64,000 bases of DNA from Clitoria ternatea (lineage: Eukaryota; Streptophyta; Magnoliopsida; Fabales; Fabaceae). The position numbers and the translations under genes were made by a program. The number at the start of each line of letters is the position of its first letter. Position 1 is the stretch's first letter. Location: positions 122,900,501-122,964,500 of the forward strand of contig CM075669.1 in the NCBI GenBank assembly GCA_037962975.1, in the 5' to 3' direction. This document shows, one piece after another, positions 36,853-49,870 of this stretch. The notes beneath the pieces were generated by a model. The model searched no databases. It was not told where the DNA came from and was given only the letters and a program-made list of their open reading frames with translations.

Positions 36853-39454
36853 TATAACACCCTATTTTGATAAATAATAAATAATAAAACAGAGAAAATT
36901 TTTCACAATTAAAACCAGAATAATCGGGCACAAAAGAAATAAGAGGAGAGAAGGAAAGAGGAATAAAACCGACTCAAGGAGGCTGACAGCGGAAGAAGAA
37001 AAACGCTCAGGCGGATCAAATAGCAACGTCCACTCGCTCAAGCGAAAGCTACACTCGGCACTCACTCACTCCACTCGGCATTCCCGCACCCGGATTTCAG
37101 CACTGGTTCACTCGGAAGGGTCCACTCTCTATTCACTCGGATTGGCCCTTATACATACCAGCCCCATTCAGAAAACATAGCACATTCCACGACTTCATTC
37201 AATCGGGACACATATACGAACGACTCGGAAATGATTCCCATCGCCACTCACTCGAAATCTATGAACACTTCCCACTCAGAATAACTTTCACTTCCTTTTT
37301 GCCACTCGGATATTTCGCTCATTCCTTTCACTCGGTAACCATAATCTTTCCTACTCTAGTTATCCTTACTAAGTCAAGACTCATTCAGATTCCCTTGCTA
37401 CTAATAATTTCCTACCATGGGGTCCACTTAGAGCCTTAGGTGTCGCCTTTCTGTCGGGAAACCTTTACTCGGCGGATTCTCACTCGGAAATTGTGAATTA
37501 TTCCGTACTCGGAAAATCCTAACAGTTATCACTCGGAAAATATCTAGATCAATTCTCACTCGGTGTTCCGCGCTGTCTTATTCACTCATTCTCACTCGGT
37601 ATCACACTGTCTTATTCACTCGGGATTACCTAGACTTCTCTTCACTCAGAGGGAATCACTAACTCTCTTCCCACATCAACACTCGGCTCCATTTCGACTT
37701 ATAGTTATACTAACCTCACACACACAACAAGTACGCGTACATAGATTACTCGGATCTTCATGCACAGTATAGGATTTCACGCAACATAGTAGATATAAAT
37801 AATTACAGGCACCAAAATCATGTCTTCTACCCTAGAGGGTTCAGGTTCTAATAAAAAGGACTAAGGCTAAAACATGAGCCGGCCAAGGCTTAACAAAACA
37901 CATAAGCAGTATATACATAACATCTATTTTCCCATAGCGCACAAGCATTTCACTCAGCATTCAGCTCCTCCTCTATTCGTCATCCCGAGAGACATTCACT
38001 GAAAAATTTGCCACAGTAGGGGTGAGCTTATGTATTTAAAATGACAGTTAATGACTCGGCATCAGCATCAATACTTGCCCTCACGTTCACTCGGGTTGCA
38101 TACGATTTTGGATTTCAACCATGCAGAATATAATGCTTTTAAGGATATGCAATTACATACATATTACAAAGATTCATTTCCCGTCATACGAAATATGCAT
38201 CAACTCACTCAGAATTCACTCGTATCACTCCGAGCCGTCCCACTCGTCCTATCCTAACCAACATTTCATCTACATGCATGCCTGCGGATCCGACTAAGCA
38301 ATGATCTTCAGTTACAGGTTCCCTTACTGGCCTCTCGTCCTTTAGCCCTTCCCGTGTGGTACCGGCCTCCCATTGACGTCTCAAGACTTAACTCTAGCTC
38401 CTACGGCTACCACGGGCTCTCACAGGATCTAGCCAAGGGTCTGCACCTGGAGATCATTTTGTTGGGACTCCTGACCTTCCACGGGTCATCCCATTTCCTG
38501 TACATACAGCCTATACGCGTCAACCACGAGTACCCTCAACTATCCGACTCACTCCTAGTAACCATTAGCGTCACTCCCGAGCCCACATATTTTCCATATT
38601 TAATCATTCATCGTACCATCATACACAGCACTCGCACAGTTAATGCACGCAATATCTCAAAGAACCAGCCAACAGTCAAACACACATATTCTTTCGGTAT
38701 TAACAACAATGAGAACATGCATCACAGGCGTTTATATATAACCAACTATCAGACTTCAATACAACGACCCTGAATACATGCATGCAAGTGTATAACCATA
38801 ATCAGGACTCTGCAATCATACACATGGCAGTCAAGGATTCACAATCATGCATTGCACACAATTATCACAAACACATTCATATGCATGCACGGTAATACGT
38901 TCATCCGGTGCCGTCCATCGACCATGCATTTGACATGCAAGCGCCCTTTACCTTCTGAAGGGACTCGAGAAGCTCTTCCGCTCTCCGACATTTGGTCTGA
39001 CGCCCTTTCTGCCTCGTCTAGTCCCCTTCGCACAGTCGTACTCTGCAATCGGCTCGGGGATGGGGAGTTGTTCTTCCTCTGCTTCAATGATCGTCCTTCA
39101 CCAGTCAGAGGGGAATCTGACCCTTCTGCAGCACCGTCGCCATGGGTCTCCAGAAATGAAGAACAAGGACAAGGGAGAAGAAAAGAGGACGAAGAACGAA
39201 GAAAGAAGAAAAGAGAGGATGAAGCAGTGAGGAAGGATGAATATCCACGGTGATACAGGGTATATGTACATGCATGCGAAGAGAAGGAGAGTGGGGTGGG
39301 AAAACGTGAATCGCAGTCCCACTCACGCGACTTGCCAATCATAAGCAGCCACCTTTTACCAACTAAGCATAATTAATTTGTCATTATTTCTTAAGTTAAG
39401 TTGATTATAATTAACAATTAATTTCCTACTTGAAATCAAAATTGGGATGTTACA
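36853..39454 (-). mobile_element. Solo LTR K (2,602 bp), related to the element 1 and 3 LTRs
   Basis: It is bounded by TATAACACCC (first TG mutated to TA) and GGGATGTTACA and flanked by a perfect duplication TGGAT (36848-36852 and 39455-39459). In sense (minus) orientation the donor-like AAG|GTAAAG is at 38952/38951. The GC-rich cassette lies at 38282-38500, the acceptor-like TTTTTCAG with AG at 37999-38000, and a CCGAGTG-rich tail at 37770-37020. No internal region remains, so it arose by LTR-LTR recombination. Confidence 0.95.
37020..37770 (-). repeat. CCGAGTG (CACTCGG) motif array in LTR K
   Basis: The plus strand shows CACTCGG or ACTCGGA many times, all as CCGAGTG in LTR sense, in the same LTR region as in element 3. 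Spacing is irregular. Confidence 0.75.
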
Positions 39455-39459
39455 TGGAT

Positions 39460-42400
39460 CGTCACAAATGATATATCAAGTTAAATAGAAAAACAATATA
39501 TACAAACTTTATGAAGGGCTTGAAATCTAATTCTTACTCCATAAATTCCAGAATTTAAAATACCATACTAATTCACATTTTCCTAGTAGCAGCTTGCACA
39601 ATGTCTAGTATTTTTTGTGTTTCTCCCTCGTATGACCATGAAATCGAACAATTCTTTCACCAAAATTTTCTTAACGCAATTCCCCAAAACTTTGATGAAG
39701 AACACAAAGCCCAAATCCTCACCTATATTATAGAAAATTAATTATTGCACAAAACAATAATCTTGTCACGGCCTTGCACTTCTTTCGTATTTAGGCCATG
39801 ACTCCCTCATTTCTTAATAAACATTTTTGTGCTATTTACCAAATTAAAGATAACAAAAAGATCTAAAAATTTTGTGTTTTGCCCATTTTCAAATTCGGCC
39901 CTCAAAGACCCTTAAACCCACACACAAAGTGACACCCCTGAATGTGCGACCTCAGCTTTCATGCAACAAGGACCAATCAGCTCCCAACACCCAAAGGACC
40001 CTTGTTGTCTCCAAAATAACCCCTTGTCTTGCAATATTCCTTGCTAGATAAGGACCTGTTAAACAAGTTCTGACCTTAACCATTCATTTTTCCAAGTGTT
40101 AGCCATAGACACATGCTTGCTACAAGGGCCATATGCAAAGCTAATCAACTCCAGTTAGAGTTTTTCCAAGATTCATTTTCCAAACTCTCTTCTCCCCCAC
40201 GGAAACATATCTACTTCTTCTCCTCTTCATTTTTTTTTCCTTCTAAATCACAAAAACAGCCACCACCATCCACATTTCTCTCCCCTTTTCATAGCCACAC
40301 TTCACTACACCACCACCAACCACCATAATCTCTCTTCTCCTCCTCTTTTCTCCTCTTGAACCGTGGCCATTCCTCTACCAAACAGCCACCTCCTCTTAAA
40401 TTTCCTTCGAGAATGGGCTTCCAAAAAACTCAACTTGGCTTCCCTTGTCTTGGTTTTCAAGACCGTGAACATCACTTACCAAGATAAGGTGAGGTTTTGA
40501 TTTTCTTACTCTTAAAACCTTTTTTTTCTTTTCTCTACATTTCTTAACTTCCATGCATGCATTTTTGGACCTTTCCTTACTATTCTAGAAGCCTAAAACC
40601 ATGAACCATTGCCCTCTCTTGGTTGATTATTGGTTGTTTTTAGATTCAAGAGCAACCGGTGACGATCAATGACAAAACGACAAAGGATTCAAAGCGAACG
40701 ACGGGCCATCAGTAACTAATTTCTTTTAACCAAATGAGTGCATGGCTGTTGTGATTTTTTAGTTGCTGGCCATGACCCCTTTGATGGTTGAAAAACTCTT
40801 GCATGTTGATCTCTCAAGGTTCTAGGCACGATCGGAAGCAATCGGGACGTTTAACAATTTTTTCGGTGAGCTCATCATTTTCTTCCTCCGAGACAGCCGT
40901 TGTCCAGCAAAGTAAGGGGGTCTTTTCCAAATTTGATTGATATTTTGGTTGTTCTATAATATTGCTTGCGTATTTAGGGACCTCTGTTTTAAATTTCATC
41001 ACGATCCAACGGTTAGATTTTAAAGTGCGAAGATTTTCGTAACGGTTAAAATTACTACATTTTTAAATTAATGGGTATTTTATAAGTTTAATTGGCGTAA
41101 CTTGGCATTCACGTACTTAGAGAGATTTTATCTCGATCAGAGTCATAAAGAAAAAAAGAATTAGGAATTTTAGTGTTTAGGTGGGCTCAGTTTTATTCGA
41201 TTTGGTTGTATTATTATTATTTAAATTTTACAGAAATAATATGTATTTTATAACTTGTTTCCGATAAGCCCCGCTATTAGTAATTAAATTATCGCCACGT
41301 ATCATCGGGAGTGTTTGGACGACGCTACGCTTTTTAAGAAAATTTACCAACCAAACGGTTCTGACGTTTTATCTCACTAAGTTTTAAAAAGTGGAATTAT
41401 TTTTAATATTTTATAAAGTTTTATGAAAGATGATTAGATAAATTAATTAATTTTGAGAAGTGAAAAATTTTACATAAAAGAGGTTTATCGACGAATGACA
41501 AAGTAGGCCCAATAGGTTTTGTGAACTAAGAATAAGCGAAAATTTTTAGAAGGTAAGGAATGCTAGAATTTAGAAAATAAACGTGACTAATTTTAGTGAC
41601 CAAATTTAGTAACCATCTAAGAAGAATTTTAAAATAGGATTTTAATAAGTTTTATAAGCTAAGAATAGAAAATGGGAGATAAAAGAAATTTTGATGCGTA
41701 ATAAAGAATTGGATATTTGGTTTTAGAAAAAAAATAGTGACCAATTTTAGTGACTACTTAGAGTAAAGGTATAAGAAAAAAAGGCTTTAGGAATTTTGAA
41801 GTAAATGGGTAAATAACATAAGAATGAATTTAGAAGTTTAAGTAAGAAACAAGCATTAGAATTTTGGAGCCTTAGTAACTAATCATAGTAGAGGACATGG
41901 AAGAGATTTTTGAATTTCAACTTTAGACTAGTAATAAAAAGGATTAACTTATAAATTAAATGATGACTTTTAAGGAGGGAATATTCTAATTAAGTCTTTA
42001 AGCATAGAAATTAAGATAAGGACTAAATCCTTAAATAATAGATTGTCATCTTAGAGAAAATCAATCGTAGTTGATTAAATAAAGGTAACTAAACAAATTA
42101 AATTAGTTAGTATGATTGGTAATGATGGAAATAGAGAAATGGTACTAAAGGTTAATGATTGAAAATCTATAGAAGATATCACTAAGGAAACCAATTTGTT
42201 AATGTAATTAGAACTAGTGGGAGCAAAGGAAAAATACAAAAGTTAGTGACTAGAAATTTAGAGAAAATAATGCTAAATTCATGATTATGCGTAAGGAATT
42301 AGTGACCCATTTAGCAACCAAGTAAATAAGTACTTGGCTTATAGAACTTGATTAGGATTAATAAAAGAAAGTCAACAATAGAGACCGCTTAATAATAACT

Positions 42401-44463
42401 GGACCTTAGAAAATTTAACGAGATAAGGAAATTTAACCAGCTAAAGTAAATGTTACTAAGAATAACGATTTAAGAAAGGGAGAAATACCGAGGTCAACAT
42501 TATTCGGCAGGACCTAAGCACCGGCTTAAATAACGTATGAATAAATCAAGGATGAATTAACCTAGTAGTAATAAGTAAGAAACAATGAAAGGCATTTGGA
42601 CATTTTAAATAAATAAGATGAGTACTTTAGAGGAATAAGTATAACTACACTATAGTATTTAGATAAAGTACATCTTTAATGAGCTAAAATCACCTAGATG
42701 ATGTACTTAGTAATTATAAGATCACTTAGTGCCCAAGGATAATTTATGGATGAAGAAAAGCATACTAGTAATATAACCTCATTAGTAATAAAATTGAGTG
42801 GTTAGGATTGATAATCGAGATAAATAGCTTGATAAGACACGAGTAAGAAACCAAAATTAAAACACTTATAAAGAGATATCCATGAGTATATCGGTATGCA
42901 TGACTCTGTCATTTTAATAATGTGCATCTTGATTGTTGTATAATACTTGTATGATTAATGTTGTGTTTGACAACTGCTATATGCATGAATATGTGTTAAT
43001 TATACGTGATGAGTATGTATGATGGAATGTAGGATAAGTATGGTATGATGACATGTGTATAGACTGTGATGTTGTACTTGTATGATGCATTGAATGAACA
43101 TGTTAAAATAAATAAGAAAATAACGAATGAAGGAATATCTCGATAGGGATCGTGATATGAATAAATTGTGAAAATAATGTGATGAGATTAGATCGGATTC
43201 GATGTAATGATGGGCGTTGTAACGCCAATGTACCTATGATTTCTGGAAAATATAAGATCTCGTTTCATTTCTAAGCGTCGGGTGAGACCATTATGAATTA
43301 AGGAACTTTGAGAAAACAAGGAAAAGAATTAATTGAAATTTGATGAGAAGGAGAAGTGTGACATTAGAAATGAAATGGAGCCATCAGAATGACCCTACCG
43401 GCGACTAGTGAAAGTAAATTGTGTGTTGTATGCATCATATTTGGAAGTTAAGGAGGGATGCTGGAATATTCCCCTAGAGCTTACAGTGGTGGGTACACTG
43501 GAGAAACAATAGGCGTCTCGATCCCCTGAGGGCGGTCTTGGGAGTATATCAGGGGCGGACCTCCAATGGCTCGGATTCGCGCCCGACGCCGGGTAGCCTG
43601 TGGCAAACGCTGATATACTTCGATGAGAGGTGGGGGTTTCTGTGGCCGTTGAGTATGCATTTTGTTGAGATGTGTTATTGACCATTGTGATAATTAGACT
43701 ACGGGTCCTTACCCTTTTGTGAAAACTAAAACGAGGAGAGCTTCGATCGCTCTAGTTGGGGAGGAAGGATAAGGCGGGATTGTTATGCACATGGACATTG
43801 GTATATGAGATTGATGAGGAGGAGATGGGCCCACATGCATCATGATGACTAATAAAGAGAATGGAAATGATGAAATAAACTCATGCATTGCATCATTATA
43901 CTAAGATTGTGATTGTTTATTACTTATGTATGACTTTATAGAACTTATAAATCTTGAGAGATAAATGGGAGAATGGGAATAGTCAACTGGGACCAAGAGT
44001 GGTGAGGTAACTTAGAGTGTATCTTAGGAACCACAAAAAGAGTAGGAAGGGTTCAATCCTGGATTGTTTGTATAGTGTGTGGGACAGGTGTCAATGAGAT
44101 ACCTTCCCAATTGTTGTGGAGGTGAAGACTCACCCTTACACTAAATTTTTTCCAAACATCACAGGAATGGACACAGACTTCGCATCGAGGATCAGCCAGG
44201 CTCTTCTTGGACTGAGGGCGAGTAGAATAGGTTAAATTTTATTTTCATTTATGGGAGCCTGCGTGCCCCTTTACTTTCAGTTTGTACAGCCGCTGTTACG
44301 ACCATGTATTGTATATGACTATGTTGTATATATGATGTATCTGTTCAACCAAGTTTTCTTGTACAAAAAAAAATCTTCTACGTTTTTCTAAACACTCGTA
44401 GCCTCTCAGTCAACTAGGATAATCTAGTGGAAGAGATTGTCCCAGTTAACCAAGAGTGTTACA
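39460..44463 (+). repeat. LTR B, right part (end of U3, leader, long intron-like stretch, 3' end)
   Basis: It continues the left part exactly after LTR K. A pyrimidine-rich leader (about 40180-40480) ends in a donor-like AAG|GTGAGG (intron start 40489). A long AT-rich stretch follows, then a GC-rich block (43400-43760), a branch-like CTCAC (44129-44133) and an acceptor-like CATCACAG (AG 44163-44164). The end is AAGAGTGTTACA at 44463. B is about 6.36 kb without LTR K, and no second copy in the same orientation or internal region is present. Confidence 0.9.
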
Positions 44464-44464
44464 A

Positions 44465-45424
44465 AAATTCCTTAAAAAATTTTATGATGTCACTAACAAG
44501 GTGTTTGGTTCTCTATGTGTTACTTCTTCTTAATATTTCCATGAGTATTATAAGATATTGAATACTTTGAAATAATGGAATGGAAGTCTTGATCTATTAG
44601 TAGGGTCCATGGTGGAAAGAATGAAAACTAAACATGACAAGTATTAGGGGAGTATTAAGAATATCAATATGATGGATTTTATTGTTGTGATTCTTAATCC
44701 CTAGTATTAGTTAATGTTTGTAGAATGGAGCTTTGAAAAGCTTTATGATAAGTTTGATTATGAATTTCTAAGTGAAAAGGTAAAAGATACATTTAATAGT
44801 GTATTTAATAGCTATAAGATGTTTAATGGAAGTAGTCAATAGCAGTAGCCAATACAAATAAGTCAAGAGGTGGAAAATTTAGATATGACAAGTGTAAAAG
44901 ATTCATCATTTGCTTTAGAAGTTGAGAAAGATGTTAGATTAAGTGAAAGTAAAAATAAAAATGACGGAGACATTAGAGAAAGCAACTCAAAGCTCTGACA
45001 TTCTAAATTGGTGGAAAGTGAATTCCATTAAATTCCCAATTCTTACTTAAATGGCAAAGGAAGTTTTTGCTATGCCAGTATCTACAATCACTTTTGGATC
45101 TGTATTCAGCACTAGGGGTAGGATTCTAAGTCATTATAAGAGTTCTTTTTCCCTAAAGATAGTTAAGGCCTTGATTTATTCACAAAATTGGCTTATATCA
45201 TCACCATTTCCTACTAACTTTGAAGAGCTTTTAGAAGAACTAGAAAAATTAGAGCCACGTAAATTACTTGAAAATTTCTATTTATTCATTTTAATCTTGT
45301 TAATTTTTGTTTCTCATTATTTAATAATAATCTTTTATACTTTATTTATTTAGAACTTCTTCTAACCCCGTAATCAAGTGAAAAAGATTTAGGTGTTGAA
45401 GTGATTAGATTTGTATGTTGGTGA
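44465..45424 (+). pseudogene. hAT transposase (RICESLEEPER-like), 3' part
   Basis: Directly after LTR B the frame reads KFLKKFYDVTNKVFGSLC, the conserved segment that precedes the helical core in this family. Next comes the KYWGSI region (near 44640). The C-terminal dimerisation domain around ILNWWKVNSIKFPIL starts near 45003, followed by MAKEVFAMPVSTI and an FSTRGRIL segment, and then a short last exon with SSEKDLGVEVI ending at a stop (45422-45424) after a likely intron at about 45290-45370. About ten codons seem missing at the LTR B junction. Internal stops occur near 44570, 44700 and 45048. The Gly/Asn-rich tail usual in active copies is absent. Confidence 0.87.
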
Positions 45425-45957
45425 GTACTATTTTTTCTAACTAAATTTATTTTTATTTTAAAAAGTGTTGTCCATTATTGACTACTGATTTTGTAACACT
45501 CATCTTATTATCTTAATGACTTTTGTAGGTGTGAAAACACGTTTTGCTGCTGCATGTTTGTCTTCTTGAATTTGGCTCCAAATGTTATGTTTTGCTTCCA
45601 CAAGTGTTATGCTTATTATGTATTTGAGATTTAGTTCCTAGTTAGTTTGTTTGCAGTATTCTATTTGATTTTATGACTATTCGAACTTTTGAGTTTTGAG
45701 TACTATATTTTTTAAACTGAGTTAGTTTGATATATTATGATGTTTATTTAAGACTTTGGGTTAGTTTTTTTTATAGTAATGTATTTGATTTTATCATTGT
45801 ATTTGAGACTCAGTTAGTTTGGCAATTCCAATGATGAATTGAAGATGTTTTTTTTGGAGTTGTAGTGGCATTAATTGAATTGTGATTTTTGTTTTTGTAA
45901 CAAAAAAGGAATATAAACCACATCAACCAAACCAAACTAAACCACAATTATTTTTGA
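45425..45957. other. 3' flank of the hAT pseudogene
   Basis: No gene is seen. The last 60 bases have repeated AACCAAAC/AACCACA motifs like the subterminal region of hAT elements, which suggests that LTR G (from 45958) inserted close to the 3' end of the original hAT transposon. Confidence 0.45.
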
Positions 45958-46658
45958 TGTAACACCTTAGATTCATTATATCCCATACACATGAAACTTA
46001 AGTGACTACACAAAGATACATTTAATTTACATTCATAATAACATACAAAGTAAAAGACTTGAAACTAAAAAGGATGATATACAAGAGTTTTTGTTCGAAT
46101 TACAAAAAGAAGGCCCATAACTTACTACATTGGCACAAAAAAAAACATAAAATAATTCTTGAAGCTCATAAAGGTTGTAATTCACCTGGACTATTCACCT
46201 AAAAACACTATAACCATGAGATATACAATTCATGTATCTTAGTAACTCCAAGTTAATAAAATAGTTCACAAGGTATTTTCAACCGCAAAGTGGAAAACAT
46301 TTTCTTTTCTTCTCCGAAAACTTAGAAATTCATCACACACCTCATAGCATTTACAAGAAAACAAGTATCATTCACACTGAAACTTACTTAGCTTGAAAAC
46401 CATGATTAAAATGTGTTGAGTCTTTTATGTGCTAGCTATTTAGTGAGCTTACCTAGTCTGTGGAAGTGTCCCCTCACTATGGACACTAAAAAGCACCCCC
46501 AAATCATAAGGTGTTATTAATAAACTTGTGAAGATTAATGCAACCACCCTGAAACTATAAGGCCATTACAATTCCTTTATGAGGTCAAGATGATTTGTCA
46601 ATTACACTTTTAGAGTTCCAACTAATGTACAAATGATAACTACGCAACTCAAACATAT
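45958..46658 (-). repeat. LTR G, left part
   Basis: It starts TGTAACACCTTAG, the terminal form used by the other minus-oriented LTRs on the plus strand, and runs until LTR F. No primer binding site lies to its left, so this is a solo LTR or the outer edge of a 3' LTR. Its right continuation is 62445-62515. Extent and orientation are inferred only from the terminal motif and the nesting. Confidence 0.55.
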
Positions 46659-48288
46659 TGTGACACCCTTAATTAACTAGAAAGATTCTGTTAACTCAGA
46701 TTATCTGGCTTAACTAAGGGTTCACAAGTTTGAGAAAAACATGAATGTTTTTTTGTACAAAGGAAACATAACATGAATATGGTGGTTCATCATAGGTCGA
46801 TAGTAATATCATCAGATAATTACAATCAAACAAGGTGTACATACTCAATAAAATTAGGGGCATATAGGCTCCCATATGACCAATACAACTTAATTACCTA
46901 GAATGTAAGATGACCGAATTATCACAATGTCAATCCTATCTAACTCGAACCTTAGTCTGACTCAAAATCCTTATCCTCAGTAGGAGTGGGAGGTCCCTCA
47001 TGAGGCCAAGGAGCCTAAGGCCTCCACTCCTAAAATAGATGGAAGCAGCCCTAAGCAGATAACAGACAACCTCACTTATGTCCCTCTCCTCTCCAAGGTC
47101 ATTATACCTGAAACAAGTATAAACGTGACGGAGGAAGTCAGGAGACATATCCCACTCGTAACAGGATAAAAAGCACTCTATTAAGGTTGAATCTTGCTTT
47201 TCCTCTTCCTCGACCTGTTCCATAGGGGTTTCCTCAGAATCATCATTGGATCCTCATTAGGATCTTTATTTTCTATAGGTTCCTCTAACTCAGGAATATA
47301 CTCAAGGGTAGGAGAGCGTACAACATAGGGCTCAGCCCTAAGAGGCTTAAGCTGGGGATGGAAACTCAACTCGGGATGATCAGGTATGGACTCATCCTCT
47401 ATCATCTACTAGAAAAAGGCAATACTTCCAGTACGGGGAGGCTCTCCATACCTCTGAACTGTACTCTCAATCACCCTAACATCCCTGTCGTAGGGTGGTG
47501 GCTCCACTGGATGGAAATTTGGCTCAACAGGAAGATTTTTAGGAATAAGAGGAAGATAATCATTAGCTGTTATGTTACAAGCTCGTTGTCTACGCCTTAA
47601 TCCACGAGCAAGTATAACCAAAAATGTAAAGGTGAGATTTTATCCCTACTTGTCCATCTCTCATTGGAAGATTTATCATTTCTAACCAACTTCCGTCATC
47701 TAATTCGTTCATACATCACATAAGAATTCGAAAATCTCTTCTCCACACATATCTCATGTTTACCACTCATAATCCAAAAAATCTATCATTTTACTTTTTA
47801 TTCTAACTATCTATTATTACATTTAACTCTACTATGCATCATATGATTCATTCCATAATTAGTTTGTCATATAACTCATAGATAACACGGTCACAGAGAA
47901 GTTCAATCATCGCATAGGACATATTAGTCACCTAGTCAAATAGATAACCTAACACAGTTCTATTCAGGAACTCATATATATATATATACACATATGCATA
48001 TACACAAATAACTTATAATTAAAAATATAACAAACACTCAAATTCACAGGTTCCACCATTAATAAACCAATCTACCATGCTATTAACCATAAGCCAATCA
48101 ATCATACAGAATTTAGCTTATAACCCTCCAATCAACTGGGGTTAGTCAAACACATGCTATTCATGAATTAGATGAATTGTTTACTTTCCTTACTTAATTT
48201 TTGTGCATACAAATAGGGCTCATTAACCTTATTATCATCATCATCAAATCTCCCTAGTACGTCTATTGAGAGGAACAACTATCGTGGT
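46659..48288 (-). repeat. LTR F, left part (3' end in sense orientation)
   Basis: It starts TGTGACACCC after CATAT (46654-46658); its other end is at 62439, followed by TATAT (62440-62444), a duplication with one C/T difference. The end sequence (GTTAAC..AGATAATC) resembles the ends of LTR B and LTR J, so F belongs to the same giant-LTR family. It contains a decayed ORF not present in B (46936-47621). Confidence 0.85.
46936..47621 (-). pseudogene. Decayed open reading frame of unknown function inside LTR F
   Basis: Three overlapping or adjacent minus-strand segments make about 228 codons. Segment 47621-47412 is rich in Pro and Arg and contains PLIPKNLPVEP and PPPYDRDVRVIES. Two consecutive TAG codons (47406-47411) follow, then 47405-47184 in the same frame (SIPDHPELSFHPQLKP, Glu/Pro-rich). 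A shift of frame near 47200-47230 leads into 47223-46936, with EQVEEEEKQDS and a more globular part around CFLSCYEWDMSPDF. I recognise no domain. The first segment has no ATG, so an upstream exon would be needed. It lies just downstream of the CTCACCTTTACA block that marks the acceptor region in related LTRs, and LTR B lacks it. Confidence 0.5.
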
Positions 48289-49429
48289 TGTAACACCTCT
48301 GGTTTTTCGGATCCGGATCCCGGTGTAATCAAGATAATAATTAATAAAAATATGAGTAATTATTTGTGTTTGAAATAGTTTCTAAACACCACCTCAACTA
48401 CATCAAGACCCGAACCACAGAGAACCGAAGAGTGAGATTTATCAACATATAACTGGATCGATGACTAATCCACCCATAGCGGTATACAAAAATAGTAGAG
48501 TTTACAGCGGAAGAAGAATGTGTATACCGGGCATATGCCTAGTACCATATATGACGATATGAGAAAAGGCTCGACAAAGCATGCAAACACCTAACGTAAA
48601 CCTAATAGATCATAACCCATTCATGCACTCACCACAGACATATGTATTACCCAAGATATAATGTAAATATACATATATGTCCGGGGTCATGCCCCAACTA
48701 TCACCACTGCCCATATCTCATAATTGGTCTACCTATTCACCTATTAGAATTAATCCAAACACTATCATCATCAATGTATATATATTGTTCAAGTTTAATT
48801 CCTCAAGTACTCATCAAATCATCACTTATGTACTAATACATATGATCACCATTCATGCATGCACGATTATCTTATACATGACCAAAATCACTAAATCATC
48901 AATATCATCATATACAATTTATTCTTTATATTAAAATTCACAAATGATGCCAGCCAAGGCACTTCCACTACCACTATTTACCTTCCCAAAACTTCAATTT
49001 AAAATCTGAACTCATCATATGGCAACCTACATCACAATGCTAAAAAGGAGACCACATGGGAAAGTGAGTTATACATTCAAAATGACGAATATGCATACAT
49101 TGTGATTAAGTGTACATGCATTCATTCAACATGTGTGCTTTGCTATAAAATCATCAATTCATCATTCAATCATCATCACATTGATATAATAGGCATACAA
49201 GCCTCATGAAACGCATTTCACAACATTAGCAAGCACAAGCACATACACAATCACATTGCCATTTATCAACAAGGGCATTCACAAGTTATTATCATCAATT
49301 CATTCCTCCTCGCAAGGGGTTTCTCATCTCTCGTGGTCATCCCATCTCAAATGCCATGCACCTATAGCTAATGCATATGTCAACTATTTGATAATGCACA
49401 TGCATAGATCCGATTTCATTTTATTAGGT

Positions 49430-49870
49430 AATCGCAACCACCACATCATTCATTCACATGGGTTTCCCACCTCGTAAGAAGTACTCCCTCTAGTAGCCTC
49501 TCAAGATACTTTCTCGTGATTGCAACCACAGAATATCATAGGAACTCGCAAGCCCTTTCCATTTCAAGTACCAAGTGATCACAACCACTGGCTTTTCATC
49601 ATACAATCTCGTAGGATGTTTCATTGTAATCGCAACCACATTTCAATCATTTTATAATGGTTTCCCGGCTCGCAAAGAGTACTCCCTCCTTGTGATCGCA
49701 ACCACAGGTATTCATCCACAATGGTCCCCGCAGGGCCTTTCATTTCAACAACCAGGTGATCACAACCACTGGCTCAATATCATATCATCATCATGTTGGT
49801 TTCCCGCCTTGCAAGGGGTACTCCCTTCATAGAATCCCATAGGATCTTTCATCATTGTGATCGCAACCAC
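49430..49870. repeat. Degenerate repeats with GTGATCGCAACCAC core
   Basis: The core or a one- to two-base variant occurs near 49432, 49518, 49577, 49627, 49695, 49757 and 49857. It alternates with CTCGCAAGGGGTACTCCC-like segments. Spacing varies from 50 to 100 bases. LTR C seems to have only a single related copy near 54100-54180. Confidence 0.6.

Noticed and set aside
38354..38773. 139-codon forward ORF in LTR K
   Set aside because: It runs antisense through the conserved GC-rich cassette, and the frame is not kept in elements 1 and 3.
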